From: Rhea pennata
Taxonomy: Eukaryota > Chordata > Aves > Rheiformes > Rheidae
Direction: 5' to 3'
Length of the DNA: 64,000 nt
Assembly (NCBI RefSeq): GCF_028389875.1
Contig: NC_084663.1
Coordinates: forward strand, 120,861,801 to 120,925,800
The position numbers were made by a program, and so were the translations under genes. The notes under the pieces were generated by a model. It searched no databases and was not told the origin of the DNA. It saw only the letters and a list, made by a program, of their open reading frames with translations. How positions within the stretch are numbered: the stretch's first letter is position 1; the number at the start of each line of letters is the position of its first letter. Positions 53,201 through 63,219 of this stretch are shown in pieces.

Positions 53201-56200
53201 AATTTTCTGCCTGAACCTATAACTTGTATTTGAAAGCTGCAAATAGAGAGTATTCTGGGGATTTCTACGGCAGTGGTCAAGAATAAAAAAGTTTTTTTAA
53301 AAAAAACAAGACGGGTTTTATGATATTATACTTAGGATTTTCATCACTTGGTTATCGGAAATTCAATTTACTCATAAAAAGGGGTCTTGTTTGAATGATT
53401 TGTTCATTTCTGCAACAAAGCTTTTTAATGAATATTTCTGCAATTTTTGTGGGTTTTGTTTTGTTTTGTTTTTCAACATCCTGCAGCCTTCAAGTTCTGT
53501 GGAGACATTCTTTGATTCTCTTGTGAGGCAGGCGAAGATCCCCAACATCTTCTCCTTGCAGATGTGTGGTGCTGGACTGCCTGTTTCTGGAAGTGGTGCC
53601 AACGGAGGTAGTCTTGTGGGTATCTGTCAATCTGAGAGGGAAAATGTATATTTGTTAATCTCTCTCCTTTTCTATGACTACTTTTTCCAAATTTAGTATT
53701 AAGTATATGAAATTCTTTGTAATTTTTAAAGAAAAGTTAAACATTTAGGCAAAACTCAATGGCCTGTTTGTTTTCATTCTCTATTTTCTTTTTTTCTCGA
53801 GTTTGAATAAACTTCTGCATTTGAAGTTCGATCCTAATTAAAAAAAAAGAAATTTTGTAGTGCATGTCCATACCTAATGCAATTCCTTCAGGGCAGATTC
53901 TCCTATTTTTCTGCTACCTGTTTCTTCTATTGAGTAGTGTTTTACCCAACTACTATGCTTGTTCAAACTCATAAAAATGTTACTGTAAATTTTTTACATG
54001 AGGTAAAAAGAGGAAGAAGAATCAAGACCCTTTATTTTTTTGTATACAACATGCCAAAGGAAAGTGTCTGAAGACTAAATATTCCCCTTGTTATTAGAAT
54101 TATTCCATCAGTTTTAGTAAAACCAAGATTTGGCCTACATTTATCTGGGACCATGATTTGGAATTACACTTCAGGAATTATGCTGAAATATGTATATCAG
54201 CACAGGGAGTTAATCACAAGTAGTTATTTTGCTGTAAATTTACATGCTATCGTAACTGTTGGCTTACCTGAGATAGACAAAGCCCAAGTGCATACACATT
54301 CACGTTAGTTCAGTTCAAACCATCAAAGTCTGATAGTCTAGTTATCTTAAATGTAGGTTTTGATAGAAGATAATACTATTAGCAATAATATTATGGTCAT
54401 ATTCTAATGTGTTTAAGAAAAATGAGTTGTTAAGCAGTAGTTAGGCTTTTCTGAACTTGTAAGGTGAATTTATCATGTGTAAGTTTAATATTCTCTCTTA
54501 TTTTTATACATTACCTAGATTAAGCCACTGAAGAGACTCTTTTAATTATAACCAGTGAAACTTTCATAAGAAAATTAGTTTGAATTTTGTAGAAGATGCT
54601 GGTAATCTGGCGCAATATGGGAATTCTGGTTTACTAAAGCAAGAATATCTAGATGTTTCATATAGTTGCAAAATATATATCACTTTATTATTGATTAAAA
54701 GTTGATAACATTTATCATCAAAATCCTTACAAATGGTGCTAAATTAAAATTTTGAAGCCCTGTGTATCACAGTTAGTCTCCTTTTTTCCTGCACTTGCCC
54801 CAAAGCTGAACATCCTGGATTTTAAAGTGTGTAAATTCCCTTCTCTTTTTCCCTCAGGTTTTAGGTGGAATTGAACCAAGTCTGTACAAGGGTGATATCT
54901 GGTATACGCCTATCAAAGAAGAGTGGTATTATCAAGTTGAAATTCTCAAGCTGGAGGTTGGAGGACAGAATCTCGAGTTGGACTGCAGAGAGGTATTTGC
55001 AATAATGTGTCTATATAAAATACAAATTTGTTTAAGAAGAGTACTTAATTGATCAGTTTTGTCTTTGCAAGCAGGTGTGTATTGCAGTGTCCTCTGAGAT
55101 TTAATGCTGCATGATAACTTTGAAGAGAAATGAATAAGCCATATGAAATGTAGCGTATACAGCAAACATGCTAAAATTGCTTCAAACAGGACTTTAAAGT
55201 TGTCAATAATATCTGTAGCCTAGTCTTTTTAATTTATTGAAAATACTGAATGAATAGTCCACTAAAAATTAGAGTGCCATGGTTTGGAAGGGCTCACCAT
55301 GTAGGCTAGTTTCTGTTGTAACGAAGGTGTCCATATGCTAATGATTGTACATTGTTTCAGTAAGACAGTAGTCTTTAAATAACTACAGTTTGTGGCTGCC
55401 TGTTACAAAGTAAAATCAAATGAAAGTGGAGTAGCAATTGTTTAACAAAGAGGAAGGAATATGTTGGAATGATACCCATGGAGATTTCTGATCTCCACAC
55501 AACTTCTGATGGCAGTTGGCAGATGCCATGCTGGGAAGCTTCCCGAAGTATCTCATCCCATCCTTCTTTTTTGGGTAATCATTTTTGCTCATTTTAGTCT
55601 TGCCAATTACTATTCTTTATGGATATATTTACTATTTTTGTTGAGAATAATGTTCTGTTATCTCTGGATCAGTATAGTGAAGCTGCATTAATGATTTTTA
55701 TTCTCAAACTTTTTTGTTGAAGGATATGTGTATATGTATGTGTGTTGTTTGTTCTTTACTGTTGCTTGTTGCTATCCATGTTTTAATTTTAGTGCTGTAA
55801 TTTTCATGCCTTGTTTTCTTTAGACATCTTAAAATATCTTATGCTTGTTTTTGTAGTTGGAAATGTGTGGAGCATGATAATTCTGAAGTTTTTAAAATTC
55901 ATACAGATGGACTAAAATTAATGATAAAATCCTACATATGCATAAATTATTATATTTCCTTACAAAATATGAACATTATATTTCCATATGAAATATTTTA
56001 AATCATTCATATCTTCTTTGTATTTAATAAGCAAAACATAGTCTATTTAAATAACTATTTCTATATCATAGTGTTCAGAAAGCATAACTTACTGCTAGGC
56101 CTCCAGTATAAGTGTTTATATTTGCTTTTTTTTCTTGCCTTAAACAGTCAACCTATTTTGAAAAGAAGTCATGATACTAATCATTTAATACTTGCTGTTT

Positions 56201-59200
56201 CCAAAAAACAAATCACTTAAAAATATAACAATTATAAGTTTCCTGTTATTGCAGGCCTTTTCTAAGCCGTGGTTTGCTTTCACTTTGTAGGAATTAGCGT
56301 GATGTGCTAGTTCGTGGTACAAAAGGCATCATTCCTTTCTTGATCAAAAGAGATCTTATGACAAAAATTTACCAGAAAAATGGTTATCTAGTTAGGGTCT
56401 TGCAGGGGGTGCGTAATTCACTAGCCAGAACGATGGACTAGGTGCCCTCTCTTTTCTTAAATGTCTTCTAGGATTTTCTTTTTCTTTTGTTACAATGACC
56501 TGAGACTACTCCTTTGCTTGGAAGGGAAAAGCTTCCGTGCTGGGAATTTGTCCAATAGTACGCTGCAGGTCTGGCCTTGATCCTGTCAGACCGGGATTGA
56601 GAGAAGTGTTGAGCTGCCAATACTGTACCCTGCACAGGGGCACTGTAAAATATTAACCAGGAAGATTCAGTTACTGCACATTGAAAGTACTCTGTACACA
56701 GCATGAAAAATTATGTGGCACTTAATCATTCACTGAGTGATACTGCTGCTCCAGAAATTTTATGTGGTTTCTGTGTGAATGGATGGTCCTCTTGGCTGTG
56801 CCTCCTACCTACTTTTTTCCAAGGGAGCCTCTCAAGAATGATGGTGATTGTGTATTCGTGGTACAAATATGTTAAAAATGGATTCTGTTTACAGAATTCT
56901 TAAAATAAATAATAATAAAAAAAGTGATGTGGCCACAATGCCTTGATATTTTTCTCCAGTTTTTAGAAATATTTCTGAGTGCAGAATAAATGGTGGGTAG
57001 TTCATAGCAACGCTTTTCCACTTTGCATTTCTTTCAGCAGTGCTCAGCAGCCTATAGCATGGCTTATTTCAAAAAGAAAATAACGGTCAGAGTTACTTTT
57101 CTGCTTTTGTTGGGTTCTATTTTTATCACTGCACTAAAGATATTCCATGTAATTTGGTAACATCTAAGCTGATGGATTTTAAATCAGCTTGCCATCTGAC
57201 CTCTTCCTAATGAGGAAGTTTCCTTGTGCCTTTTGATAAGGACATAGACATGTCATCGTCAAGTTATACTGATCCTACCACCTAAGCTGATAACGAAAGT
57301 AGTTAGTGCAAACAACTGCCACAGCTACTTGCTACTTTTTAAAATTAATCATTGTTTTTGAAGGTTTCGTGTGAAAAGATTTACCTTTTAAAATACTTAC
57401 TCTTTGTATAATGTACTAGAAGTTTGAAGATCTCTCTTCAATCTGGGGGTTGGGATTTTAATAATGAAAAGTGTTTAGTTTTTTTGTTTTTTTTTTTAAT
57501 ACGGATTTTGCAGCAGTGAGATTGAAATTTGCCAGTTTCTTTGTAGGTGCCTTTGCCTGTGTTTTGGTGGTTTTCAGAAGTGGAGAAAGCTGTGGCATTT
57601 GACATTTGTACACTGCATCAGTGCCACATATGGCCTATACTGAGGATTCATGTACCCTGACTTTTTTTTTTTAAGTATATACATGGGTCATTATAAGCTG
57701 CTCTATTATGTTTAAATTAGAGCAAATTGTTTTCATTACAGCAGAGACTCTGATTCAGGGCTTGGACATATGTGTAAGCTACATCAATGTACTTGATCTG
57801 TGTCTGCACTGACCATGAGAGTACATTTTGCCCAAGACATGTGTGAGGTAAAGGAGATTAGCTTCACCTCTGAGAGAGGCCGTGCTTTGCTTCCTTTTAC
57901 AGCAGGTTACGAATGTGAGCACTTGGCCATCTTTCTTTTGCACTCGGACATTATTTGAATTTAAGCTGTCAACTGGAGAGTTCTGCCAAATGGTATGACA
58001 TACAGTTTGTGAAGACTGCTACTGAAAAAGAACAGCCTGGTCATTGTTATGAAACAGTTTAATCTGCATTACATTAATTATAGTGTGTGTAATTTCTCTC
58101 CTTTTTCCTCTCTCCTTAGTATAATGCAGATAAAGCAATAGTAGACAGTGGTACCACCCTCCTCCGGCTGCCCCAAAAAGTCTTCAGTGCTGTTGTGCAA
58201 GCCATAGTTCGCATGTCCCTGGTAAGCTAATGTGATTGAACTTGCTTGAAATCTTAAATTCCTATTAAATAATCACATGATTCTTGAAAGAAATGTCATC
58301 TTTGCCATCTACTATATAAGTCGTAGGGTTTTGACCTGAGGGGAACTTAATTTTTCCTCATCTACCTCTGTTATCAGGTAAGAACTGACTGATTGTCTTT
58401 GGTGGAAATGGAAAACAGAAGAGGAGGTGGGAGAAGGAAGGGCCATATATAGACAAGAGAAACTTGTATGGAAATGGGTCAGAAATAGTGCAGAAATTGA
58501 GTGTTTTATTCTAAGCCTTTCAGAAATACAAACACAATCCCTGTCTCTTGAATTCAAAATGTTAAGAGTGCAGAATTCAGTCTTTTAATTCAAAACTGAA
58601 TGTTCCTAAAGTAAACCTAATACTGCTAGCAGTTATTTTTCAGATAAAATGCGTATTGTTATATAGAATGCATGCCATTCATTAGGATTATTCATATCAA
58701 TAAAACTTCTTTTGGCCTTCATTATTGAATTATTTATGTTTAAAAGCTTCTTTCTTTGGAAATAGAGTAGGCTTTAAAAGTAGGGCATGGGGATAGTGCA
58801 TTTCTCTGTGTGTAGATTAGCTGACGTTACATTTTCTGGGTAACAACAGCTGTTCATAAATTTTGATCAAATGGAATGAGCAGTGTTGAGAAAGTTGAAA
58901 ATGAAGAATAAATCCTAGATAATTTAAAGTGAACAATTTTAATGTTTTTGTCATGGCTTCATAAATGGACAATGGTAGCAATTATGAGCCGCGGGAGACA
59001 GCAGTAATTGGGCTACTAGCTGGTTGCCCAAAAGGCAGCATATTTGCCTGTATGCTGGTAGATCAAGACTTAATTAATTATTTCCTTACTTGCCTGAGCA
59101 GAGATGCAGCATGAAGTGTTCTTCACTGCCTGCAGGTATCCAGTATCTGAAATAAATATAACAGTTATCTTACATAGTTCAGTTTCACTGATTGAGAAGT

Positions 59201-62200
59201 TCTCTTTGTAAAACACTTAAGTATCAACTGGAACAATTTTAGGCAATAGTGGGGGAATGGAAAGAAGCCTGCCCAGGAGCTCTTGTAATGTCGCCTTCTG
59301 GATATAGCATTCTCTTGTGAAGTGGGTCACAGCAGTCCAAGCTCCTGTCTGGTTTTGTTGAGGAGAACATTTGAACTAGGGCCTTCCGTATGCCAAGTAA
59401 ACAGTCAGTCCACTGATCAATAAGATATTAGATGGGAAGCACTCACCCATTCTGCTTAATGATTTTTGCTCTTCCTATTAAAAATGTATAAATTAACTCT
59501 TCTATTTTAGGGATTTTTTTTTACTCCCCAAGGCCTCGCTATTGTACTCTTTTCCCCCCACACACACCTCAAAAGTTATTTACACACCTCTAAACAGTGG
59601 TGATTAAATAAGAAAGTTATTAGGAGCTGAAGGATTGGATTCTGACACTGTAAGAGTGCTGTCAGGAAAGAGTATGTTTTCAGCATGGTATTACGGCATT
59701 GCAGTCACACTCTGTGCTCTGTTCTTCTGGCAGGCTATGTGTGATTCCAACTTAAAATCATCAGGCCGTAGTCAGACTTGCTTCTCTGCAGGTGAACCAG
59801 GTTAACAAGTTCCTGCTCTCAGCTGCTCATTATGAGCTTCCCAGCAAGATGTTATTGCCCCCTCAGGTATATTGGCATAACTGCATGTGTAGTGCACCTT
59901 TATACAGCTCTATTAAATAAAAAAGAAAAAGAAAAGAAAGAAAGAAAAGAAAAAACAAGGTTGTGAGCTTTAAGATCTTTAATAGTGCAGGATTTCTTTA
60001 AAATCCAGCTGATTTGGATAGAAATCTGTTAGGGAGAAGCTATAGATGCAGTTTTGATGCAGGCAGGTCTGAAGAGTGATGGTTTTTGGCAGGTAAGCAG
60101 AGACGAGCCACAGTGGGGTGGCAGCAACAACACCTTGCTGAGCTGAAGTCAGAACAGCATCTCAATGCATAGCATTAAATTAGTGCTAAGTCAGTAAGCA
60201 TCACAGGAGTATTAAGCATTAGTAGCTGGAGAAGAAGTCTCACATAGACCTAAAATCTTTATTTTGTTAAACTTTTAGGTATCATAAAGCCCCACACTCC
60301 CCCATTCATTTGACATACAAAAGTAAGGCAGAGAAATGCAATGTAATAAGCATTCTGGGAAATCAAAGCAGGCATTTAAAATAGAGCGCTCTATAGTCTT
60401 CGCAAGTCCAGCCTGGGTGCTATCTTGCAGCTCTTCTCAAGTTGCAAGCTCTGTTTTCCAAGAGGATATGGAAAGAAAGGAGAACTACTTTTTTCAGCGT
60501 GAGATTCAGTCCAGAGGGACCAAGCGTTCTGTCCCATGCCAAAAGATGCACTTAAGTATGCATTTAGAATTAAGTATAAAAGCAGTCTGTGTCCCTAAGC
60601 TACACAGTGTGTTTAAATAAATGTGTGCATGTTGGCCCAAGAACAGAGATTAGCACCTTGAAGTATCAAGTCTGTAATGCTGTGCAGCCTCTTTATTAGC
60701 AGATATTTCATTGGCAGGTATGTGTGAATATATGTCACGTGTAAAATGCCATAGACCTGATTTATGAGCAGATGTTTACAGAATAATATCACAGTTAAAT
60801 GTAAATGAGAGGAGTAGAGGGGCAGGATTCCATATTTCTTTTTCACCCTAGTGGGATGCTTTGGTTCCACAATGTCAGAACAAGGTAATGCCTTGTATGT
60901 TGCTTCACCTGGAAGTAAGAACCAGCCCGAAGTATTGTACTTGAATAAGGAAGTGATTTCCTCCAGTCTGGCAGCACATCAACTTTGTGTCCTTCAGGGA
61001 GCATGAACATAAGACAGGATGTTTGTCTTAGGTAAAGGAGCTCTGCAGGGGTTTATTGTTTGCATTGTTAGTGCCATGGATATATTAAGAAACACTGCTA
61101 ATCAACTTTATTTCCAAAGCATGTCAAGTTATATTGGTAGTGGGTGGCAACACAGCACGAGAGACAGAAGTATGTGTTTCTTTCCATTGATTGTAGCAGA
61201 CCTTGATTCCCTTAGTCCAGTGAACTGAGGAGTGGTCAGTGTGACTGTTAAACGTTCATGCGGTTCATATCTTGTTCTGTGTTTTTAAACAGTGTTTGCT
61301 TCTTTTAAAATGTTGCAGTTTGGTCACGGTTGTTTAGAGAAGAGGTAGGGCTTAGCCTCTTTGCTGTCATGATTGCTCAGGAAGGTCATACATGTTTATT
61401 AGGGAAGTGGAAGAAATGAGACAGAAATGGGGGGAGAAGAGAGAGTTGAAATTTGTTAGTTGTCTTTTGCCTCTTCCCCCTTCTTCCAAGTCGTAGCGGG
61501 TTGTGATGCGCACTGATTTGGGTTTGTGGTTTGCTTTTATCATCAAAGAAAAAAAATCTTTGACTCATATTCATGCCTGAGTTTATCTCTGGGAAGCAGA
61601 AGTATCAAATATTGGCAGTGATCATTTACAAAAAATCTGTCAAAATACATGTAATCTTTATTTATCATGCTTTTTTGCAGATACAAGAATTCTCTTCTGG
61701 TTTCTGGACTGGTTCACAGCTTGCATGCTGGGATAAAACTGAAAGTCCCTGGTCCTTATTTCCCAAACTCTCCATTTACCTGAGGGATGAAAACTCCAGC
61801 AGGTCGTTTCGGATCTCTGTCTTACCACAGGTCTCAACTTTCTTTGTTTTTTCAGTGGTTTATTTTTACTATTATAAGAGTGCATGCTCTTACAAAATAG
61901 GAGCTATTTTTAGCAATAATACAGAAGTCACTTACATCTGGATGCGAGAGAAAAAAAGTTTAATGACATTTTAAAAAATCAAACTTTGAATGGAAAAAAT
62001 GGCAAAGAAACTTATGTGCTAAAAGAAGCCCTGACACCTGAAAGCAAAAAGGAAAACAGTCTCCATTTGAGTGCAAACTGTGTAGCCTGAAAAATTTATT
62101 CAGAACTATCAGAAAAAAAAAGCAAGTTTTTATTTTGTTTTTCTTGAAGTTTTAGCTACGTCAGATGTTGATACACAGTGTCTCTGCTCATTTTGCTCTT

Positions 62201-63219
62201 CTCATTTTGGGAAGCAAATTGATTTGTTTTCATGGTACTGTGAATTGGAACACTTTTCCTGAAAATTACACTCTCGGCAATGAGGCTGTGTGATCTCTTC
62301 AGCAGTCTCTATAACTCGGTTGGTTTCTCTTTTATTAATATTCCATCCCAGCTTTTATAATATAATGTGCCACTTTCATTTCTGCTCTCTGGCTTTTTTC
62401 CCCAATATAGGTTGCAATACAGGCAACCTATCCTCTAACATCACTATTACAATCTTTTACCTCAGGGGATGTTCAGGAGGAAAGCAAAGAATGCACCTCT
62501 TAAGTACATTTTAACTTGAAATATAGTAAAGCCTTATGATAAGCTTTTTCTGTATTGATTGTGTAGTTGTCAATCTTTTGTCTTCTCTGAGGAGAAAAGG
62601 AGTGAAATGTGACTTGAATTTATGAACCTAGAGCCTTGAAGCTGGTACAGAATGCTCTCCACATCCATTGCAGTCTGATAATTATTTAAATATTTCTCTA
62701 ATTTGTGATCACATTGAAAGTCCTTTCTAACCTTCCTTCCTTTATGGAATATACGATTAAAAATAGCTTTCATGAAATTGAAGGTGACCTTTGCATGGCA
62801 ACTGATTGTGTTCAAATTTAAGCTTAGACTCCCTGAGCTTTTGCTCTTACCTGCACTTAAACTTTGACCAGTTTAAAATAATATACAGAAGTCTGTTTGT
62901 CTCTATTCATTCTTTATTTGTAGTAGAATTTAAGTGACTGAATACAAAAATCAAAAGTTCTGTAAATCTCTCTCAAACGTCATCTTCTGAGTAATGTATT
63001 TTGCTGCTTCTTACTCTCTGGCTTTTTTTTTTTTTCTTCTGAATTGATAGCTTTATATTCAACCCATTCTTGGTATTGGAGAGAACCTGCAGTGCTACCG
63101 ATTTGGGATCTCTTCCTCCACGAATGCGCTAGTTATTGGTGCTACAGTCATGGAAGGCTTCTATGTAATATTTGACAGAGCTCAGAGGAGAGTGGGCTTT
63201 GCAGTGAGTCCATGTGCAG
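21526..63219 (+). CDS. BACE2: BACE2, beta-secretase 2 (memapsin 1), coding exons 1-8, 3' partial
   Basis: A membrane-anchored pepsin-family (A1) aspartyl protease of the secretory and endolysosomal pathway. In mammals it cleaves APP within the amyloid-beta region and processes PMEL and TMEM27. Eight GT-AG exons join without a stop into 435 codons plus one base; human BACE2 has 518 residues, so about 80 C-terminal ones (membrane segment and tail) lie past the window. Seen in order: signal peptide at residues 1-23, a short Pro/Arg-rich propeptide, the near-invariant stretch NFLAMVENLQGDSGRGYY, catalytic DTGS (Asp111), flap KYTQGSW (Tyr150), catalytic DSGT (Asp304), sequons at Asn171 and Asn367, and cysteines 234, 293, 345, 394 and 434. 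These match the positions I recall for human BACE2, shifted by one. BACE2 is preferred over BACE1 because of the NLQGDSGRGYYLEMLIGTPPQ and ESENFFLPG segments. No frameshift or lost key residue is seen. Confidence 0.97.
21841..22030 (+). repeat. GCGG repeat and G-rich block at the start of intron 1
   Basis: (GCGG)n at about 21860-21885 is followed to about 22025 by repeated GGGGAGG, GGGGTGGGG and GGGGGG runs. Four or more G-runs with short loops are present on the transcribed RNA sense strand, so G-quadruplex formation near the 5' splice site is plausible. Confidence 0.75.
22287..22325 (+). repeat. (GACA)n/(CA)n/(CGCA)n microsatellite
   Basis: ACAAGACAGACAGACAGGCA followed by GACACACACGCGCACGCACG. 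A compound imperfect tetranucleotide repeat at the edge of the CpG island. Confidence 0.85.
35040..35350 (-). mobile_element. Possible endogenous retroviral solo-LTR fragment in intron 1
   Basis: Read on the minus strand, a CpG-rich block is followed by a TAAAAAACC stretch and then CTCAATAAAGCTCTGTGTAC (AATAAA at 35092-35097). This resembles the polyadenylation-signal region of an LTR. The CpG content contrasts with its AT-rich surroundings. No TG/CA ends or target-site duplication could be fixed and no internal retroviral sequence is present. It may instead be unrelated regulatory sequence. Confidence 0.25.
40850..41560. other. CpG-enriched patch in intron 1
   Basis: Locally GC- and CpG-rich, notably CATGGGCGCGCGGCTGCGCC near 41496-41515, inside AT-rich intron. 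It includes an ATTGTGGGG/CAATAAA stretch and a CTCATTAGGC homeobox-like core near 41440-41450. It could be an intronic enhancer, a second minor promoter or a decayed insertion. Nothing settles which. Confidence 0.3.
42460..42487 (+). repeat. (TTTA)n microsatellite
   Basis: About seven TTTA units in intron 1. Confidence 0.9.
42961..42980 (+). repeat. Poly(G)20
   Basis: Twenty consecutive G preceded by AAAAATTTTC in intron 1. Unusually long for a vertebrate G homopolymer; length may be unreliable. Confidence 0.85.
43118..43300 (+). repeat. G/T-only homopolymer tract
   Basis: About 180 bases that are G or T except for three C. It is built from runs of T (up to about 29) and G (about 19) and ends TTTGCAG before a TAG repeat. 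It behaves like low-complexity or assembly-error-prone sequence. The final T-run plus GCAG forms a textbook-looking but probably unused 3' splice site at 43303. Confidence 0.85.
44246..44334 (+). CDS. BACE2: BACE2 coding exon 2 (first catalytic aspartate)
   Basis: 89 nt after the acceptor ttctgtttcggcag, donor CT|gtaagt, ending in phase 2. It encodes residues 106-135, starting LNILVDTGSSNFAVAG. This contains the first active-site motif DTGS, with Asp111 catalytic. It lies 22.4 kb downstream of exon 1. Confidence 0.97.
45866..47310 (-). mobile_element. CR1 LINE, 5'-truncated copy in BACE2 intron 2
   Basis: About 1.4 kb read on the minus strand. From right to left it holds a reverse-transcriptase fragment (residues such as IIYAKSWKSGDTPDYW and GHSASAQLRNDH), the GTGGACACAGTACTCCAGGTGTGG-type middle read on +, and the 3' tail at 45866-45900. 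A run of 27 T at 47181-47207 interrupts the coding part where CR1 normally has about five. Several frameshifts and stops: a dead copy. It is antisense to BACE2. Confidence 0.9.
49500..49672 (+). mobile_element. Ancient MIR-type CORE-SINE in intron 2
   Basis: It contains GTGCTTTACAAATGAGATGA, then GCAGATGGAGAAGCTGAGGC, ACAG, GTGACTTGTTGCC, CACAGCTCACC, ACTGAACCCTGTCT and CAGAGCTCAGTCC. These follow in the same order as the mammalian MIR consensus. It is highly diverged, as expected for an amniote-age SINE. Confidence 0.75.
49935..50030 (+). mobile_element. Possible ancient amniote interspersed repeat
   Basis: The segment runs GTATCACAGTGGTGCTCTGA, then AAGACCCTGACTGAG, then GTCTAGGTGTCATACAAATG. 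It resembles a widespread reptile and bird repeat with a CTAGGTGCTGTACAAACACA-type end. The family name cannot be given with certainty. Confidence 0.35.
51307..51337 (+). repeat. A-rich homopolymer
   Basis: A9, G, then A21 in intron 2, about 240 bases before exon 3. Confidence 0.9.
51580..51796 (+). CDS. BACE2: BACE2 coding exon 3 (flap)
   Basis: 217 nt after a weak acceptor (ccttttaaag), donor AAG|gtaagt, phase 0. It completes Leu135 and runs to Lys207. It contains the flap KYTQGSW with Tyr150, which closes over substrate in BACE enzymes, the N-glycosylation sequon NGS at Asn171, and the BACE2-typical ESENFFLPG stretch. The acceptor AG is preceded by A rather than C or T, but the reading frame and homology fix the junction. 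Confidence 0.96.
51797..53486 (+). other. BACE2: BACE2 intron 3
   Basis: A 1.7-kb intron containing the tRNA-derived SINE. No other feature recognised. Confidence 0.85.
52253..52390 (-). mobile_element. tRNA-derived SINE with CR1-type tail (TguSINE1-like)
   Basis: On the minus strand it begins GGTTTAGCTCAGCTGGTTAG (tRNA A box at 52375-52386), continues with an AAT anticodon-like loop and a B box GGTTCAATCC at 52332-52341. It then switches to a CR1 3' end (GATGATCTCCAGAGGTCC, TTTCCAGCC) and ends in ATTCTATG-type units. The head resembles tRNA-Ile. This composite matches what is known of TguSINE1, a CR1-mobilised SINE of passerine birds, so it is the best clue to the host lineage. No target-site duplication is seen, as expected for CR1-type integration. 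Confidence 0.85.
53487..53615 (+). CDS. BACE2: BACE2 coding exon 4
   Basis: 129 nt (43 codons, residues 208-250) from PSSSVETFFDSL to GGSL, after the acceptor catcctgcag. The donor is CTT|gtgggt. A second GT lies four bases downstream at 53620. The 53616 donor is chosen because it keeps frame and gives the family sequence GGSLVLGG with exon 5. Cys234 corresponds to a conserved disulfide cysteine, partnered by Cys434 in exon 8. Confidence 0.95.
53616..54857 (+). other. BACE2: BACE2 intron 4
   Basis: A 1.2-kb AT-rich intron beginning gtgggtatct, with two possible donor GTs four bases apart. No repeat recognised. Confidence 0.85.
54858..54992 (+). CDS. BACE2: BACE2 coding exon 5
   Basis: 135 nt (45 codons, residues 251-295) from VLGGIEPSLYKGD to ELDCRE, after the acceptor tttttccctcag, donor GAG|gtattt. 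It includes the conserved IWYTPIKEEWYYQVEI strand region and Cys293. By analogy with the human protein, Cys293 pairs with a cysteine in the exon outside the window. Confidence 0.97.
54993..58119 (+). other. BACE2: BACE2 intron 5
   Basis: A 3.1-kb AT-rich intron. Only T-runs (about 57478-57498 and 57662-57672) are seen. Confidence 0.85.
58120..58221 (+). CDS. BACE2: BACE2 coding exon 6 (second catalytic aspartate)
   Basis: 102 nt (34 codons, residues 296-329) after the acceptor ctctctccttag, donor CTG|gtaagc. It encodes YNADKAIVDSGTTLLRLP, with the second active-site motif DSGT (Asp304). Human BACE2 has Asp303 at this position. Phase 0 at both ends. Confidence 0.97.
59330..59425 (+). mobile_element. 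Possible remnant of an old tRNA-derived SINE in intron 6
   Basis: ACATTTGAACTAGGGCCTTC followed by CAGTCAGTCCACTGATC resembles the reverse complement of a decayed tRNA-like SINE head (GGATTTGAACC...CACTGA). Short and diverged; could be chance. Confidence 0.3.
59920..59957 (+). repeat. (AAAG)n/(AAAAG)n purine microsatellite
   Basis: Imperfect A/G-only repeat AAAAGAAAAAGAAAAGAAAG and continuation, in intron 6. Confidence 0.85.
61681..61830 (+). CDS. BACE2: BACE2 coding exon 7
   Basis: 150 nt (50 codons, residues 330-379) after the acceptor atgcttttttgcag, donor CAG|gtctca. It contains Cys345 and the sequon NSS at Asn367 within YLRDENSSRSFRI. Being a multiple of three, it can be skipped without breaking frame. 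The frame also stays open into intron 7 as far as 61974. Confidence 0.96.
61831..63050 (+). other. BACE2: BACE2 intron 7
   Basis: A 1.2-kb intron. The exon 7 frame stays open for 47 codons into it, to a stop ending at 61974. No AATAAA was seen close after that stop. Confidence 0.85.
63051..63219 (+). CDS. BACE2: BACE2 coding exon 8 (end of catalytic domain)
   Basis: 169 nt after the acceptor tctgaattgatag, donor GCAG|gtaaga, ending in phase 1 after residue Ala435. It encodes the C-terminal lobe end, including Cys394, ALVIGATVMEGFYVIFDRA and GFAVSPCA with Cys434. The next exon, carrying the stalk, membrane helix and cytoplasmic tail, is not in the window: no matching sequence is seen up to 64000. 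Confidence 0.96.

Larger units (their letters stand above)
58222..61680 (+). other. BACE2: BACE2 intron 6
   Basis: A 3.5-kb intron with a possible old SINE remnant near 59.4 kb and an AAAG-type purine repeat at 59920-59957. Confidence 0.85.

Noticed and set aside
53487..53696. Read-through frame past exon 4 as the true exon end
   Set aside because: Family sequence continues only by joining CTT at 53615 to exon 5; the intronic translation has no BACE2 similarity.
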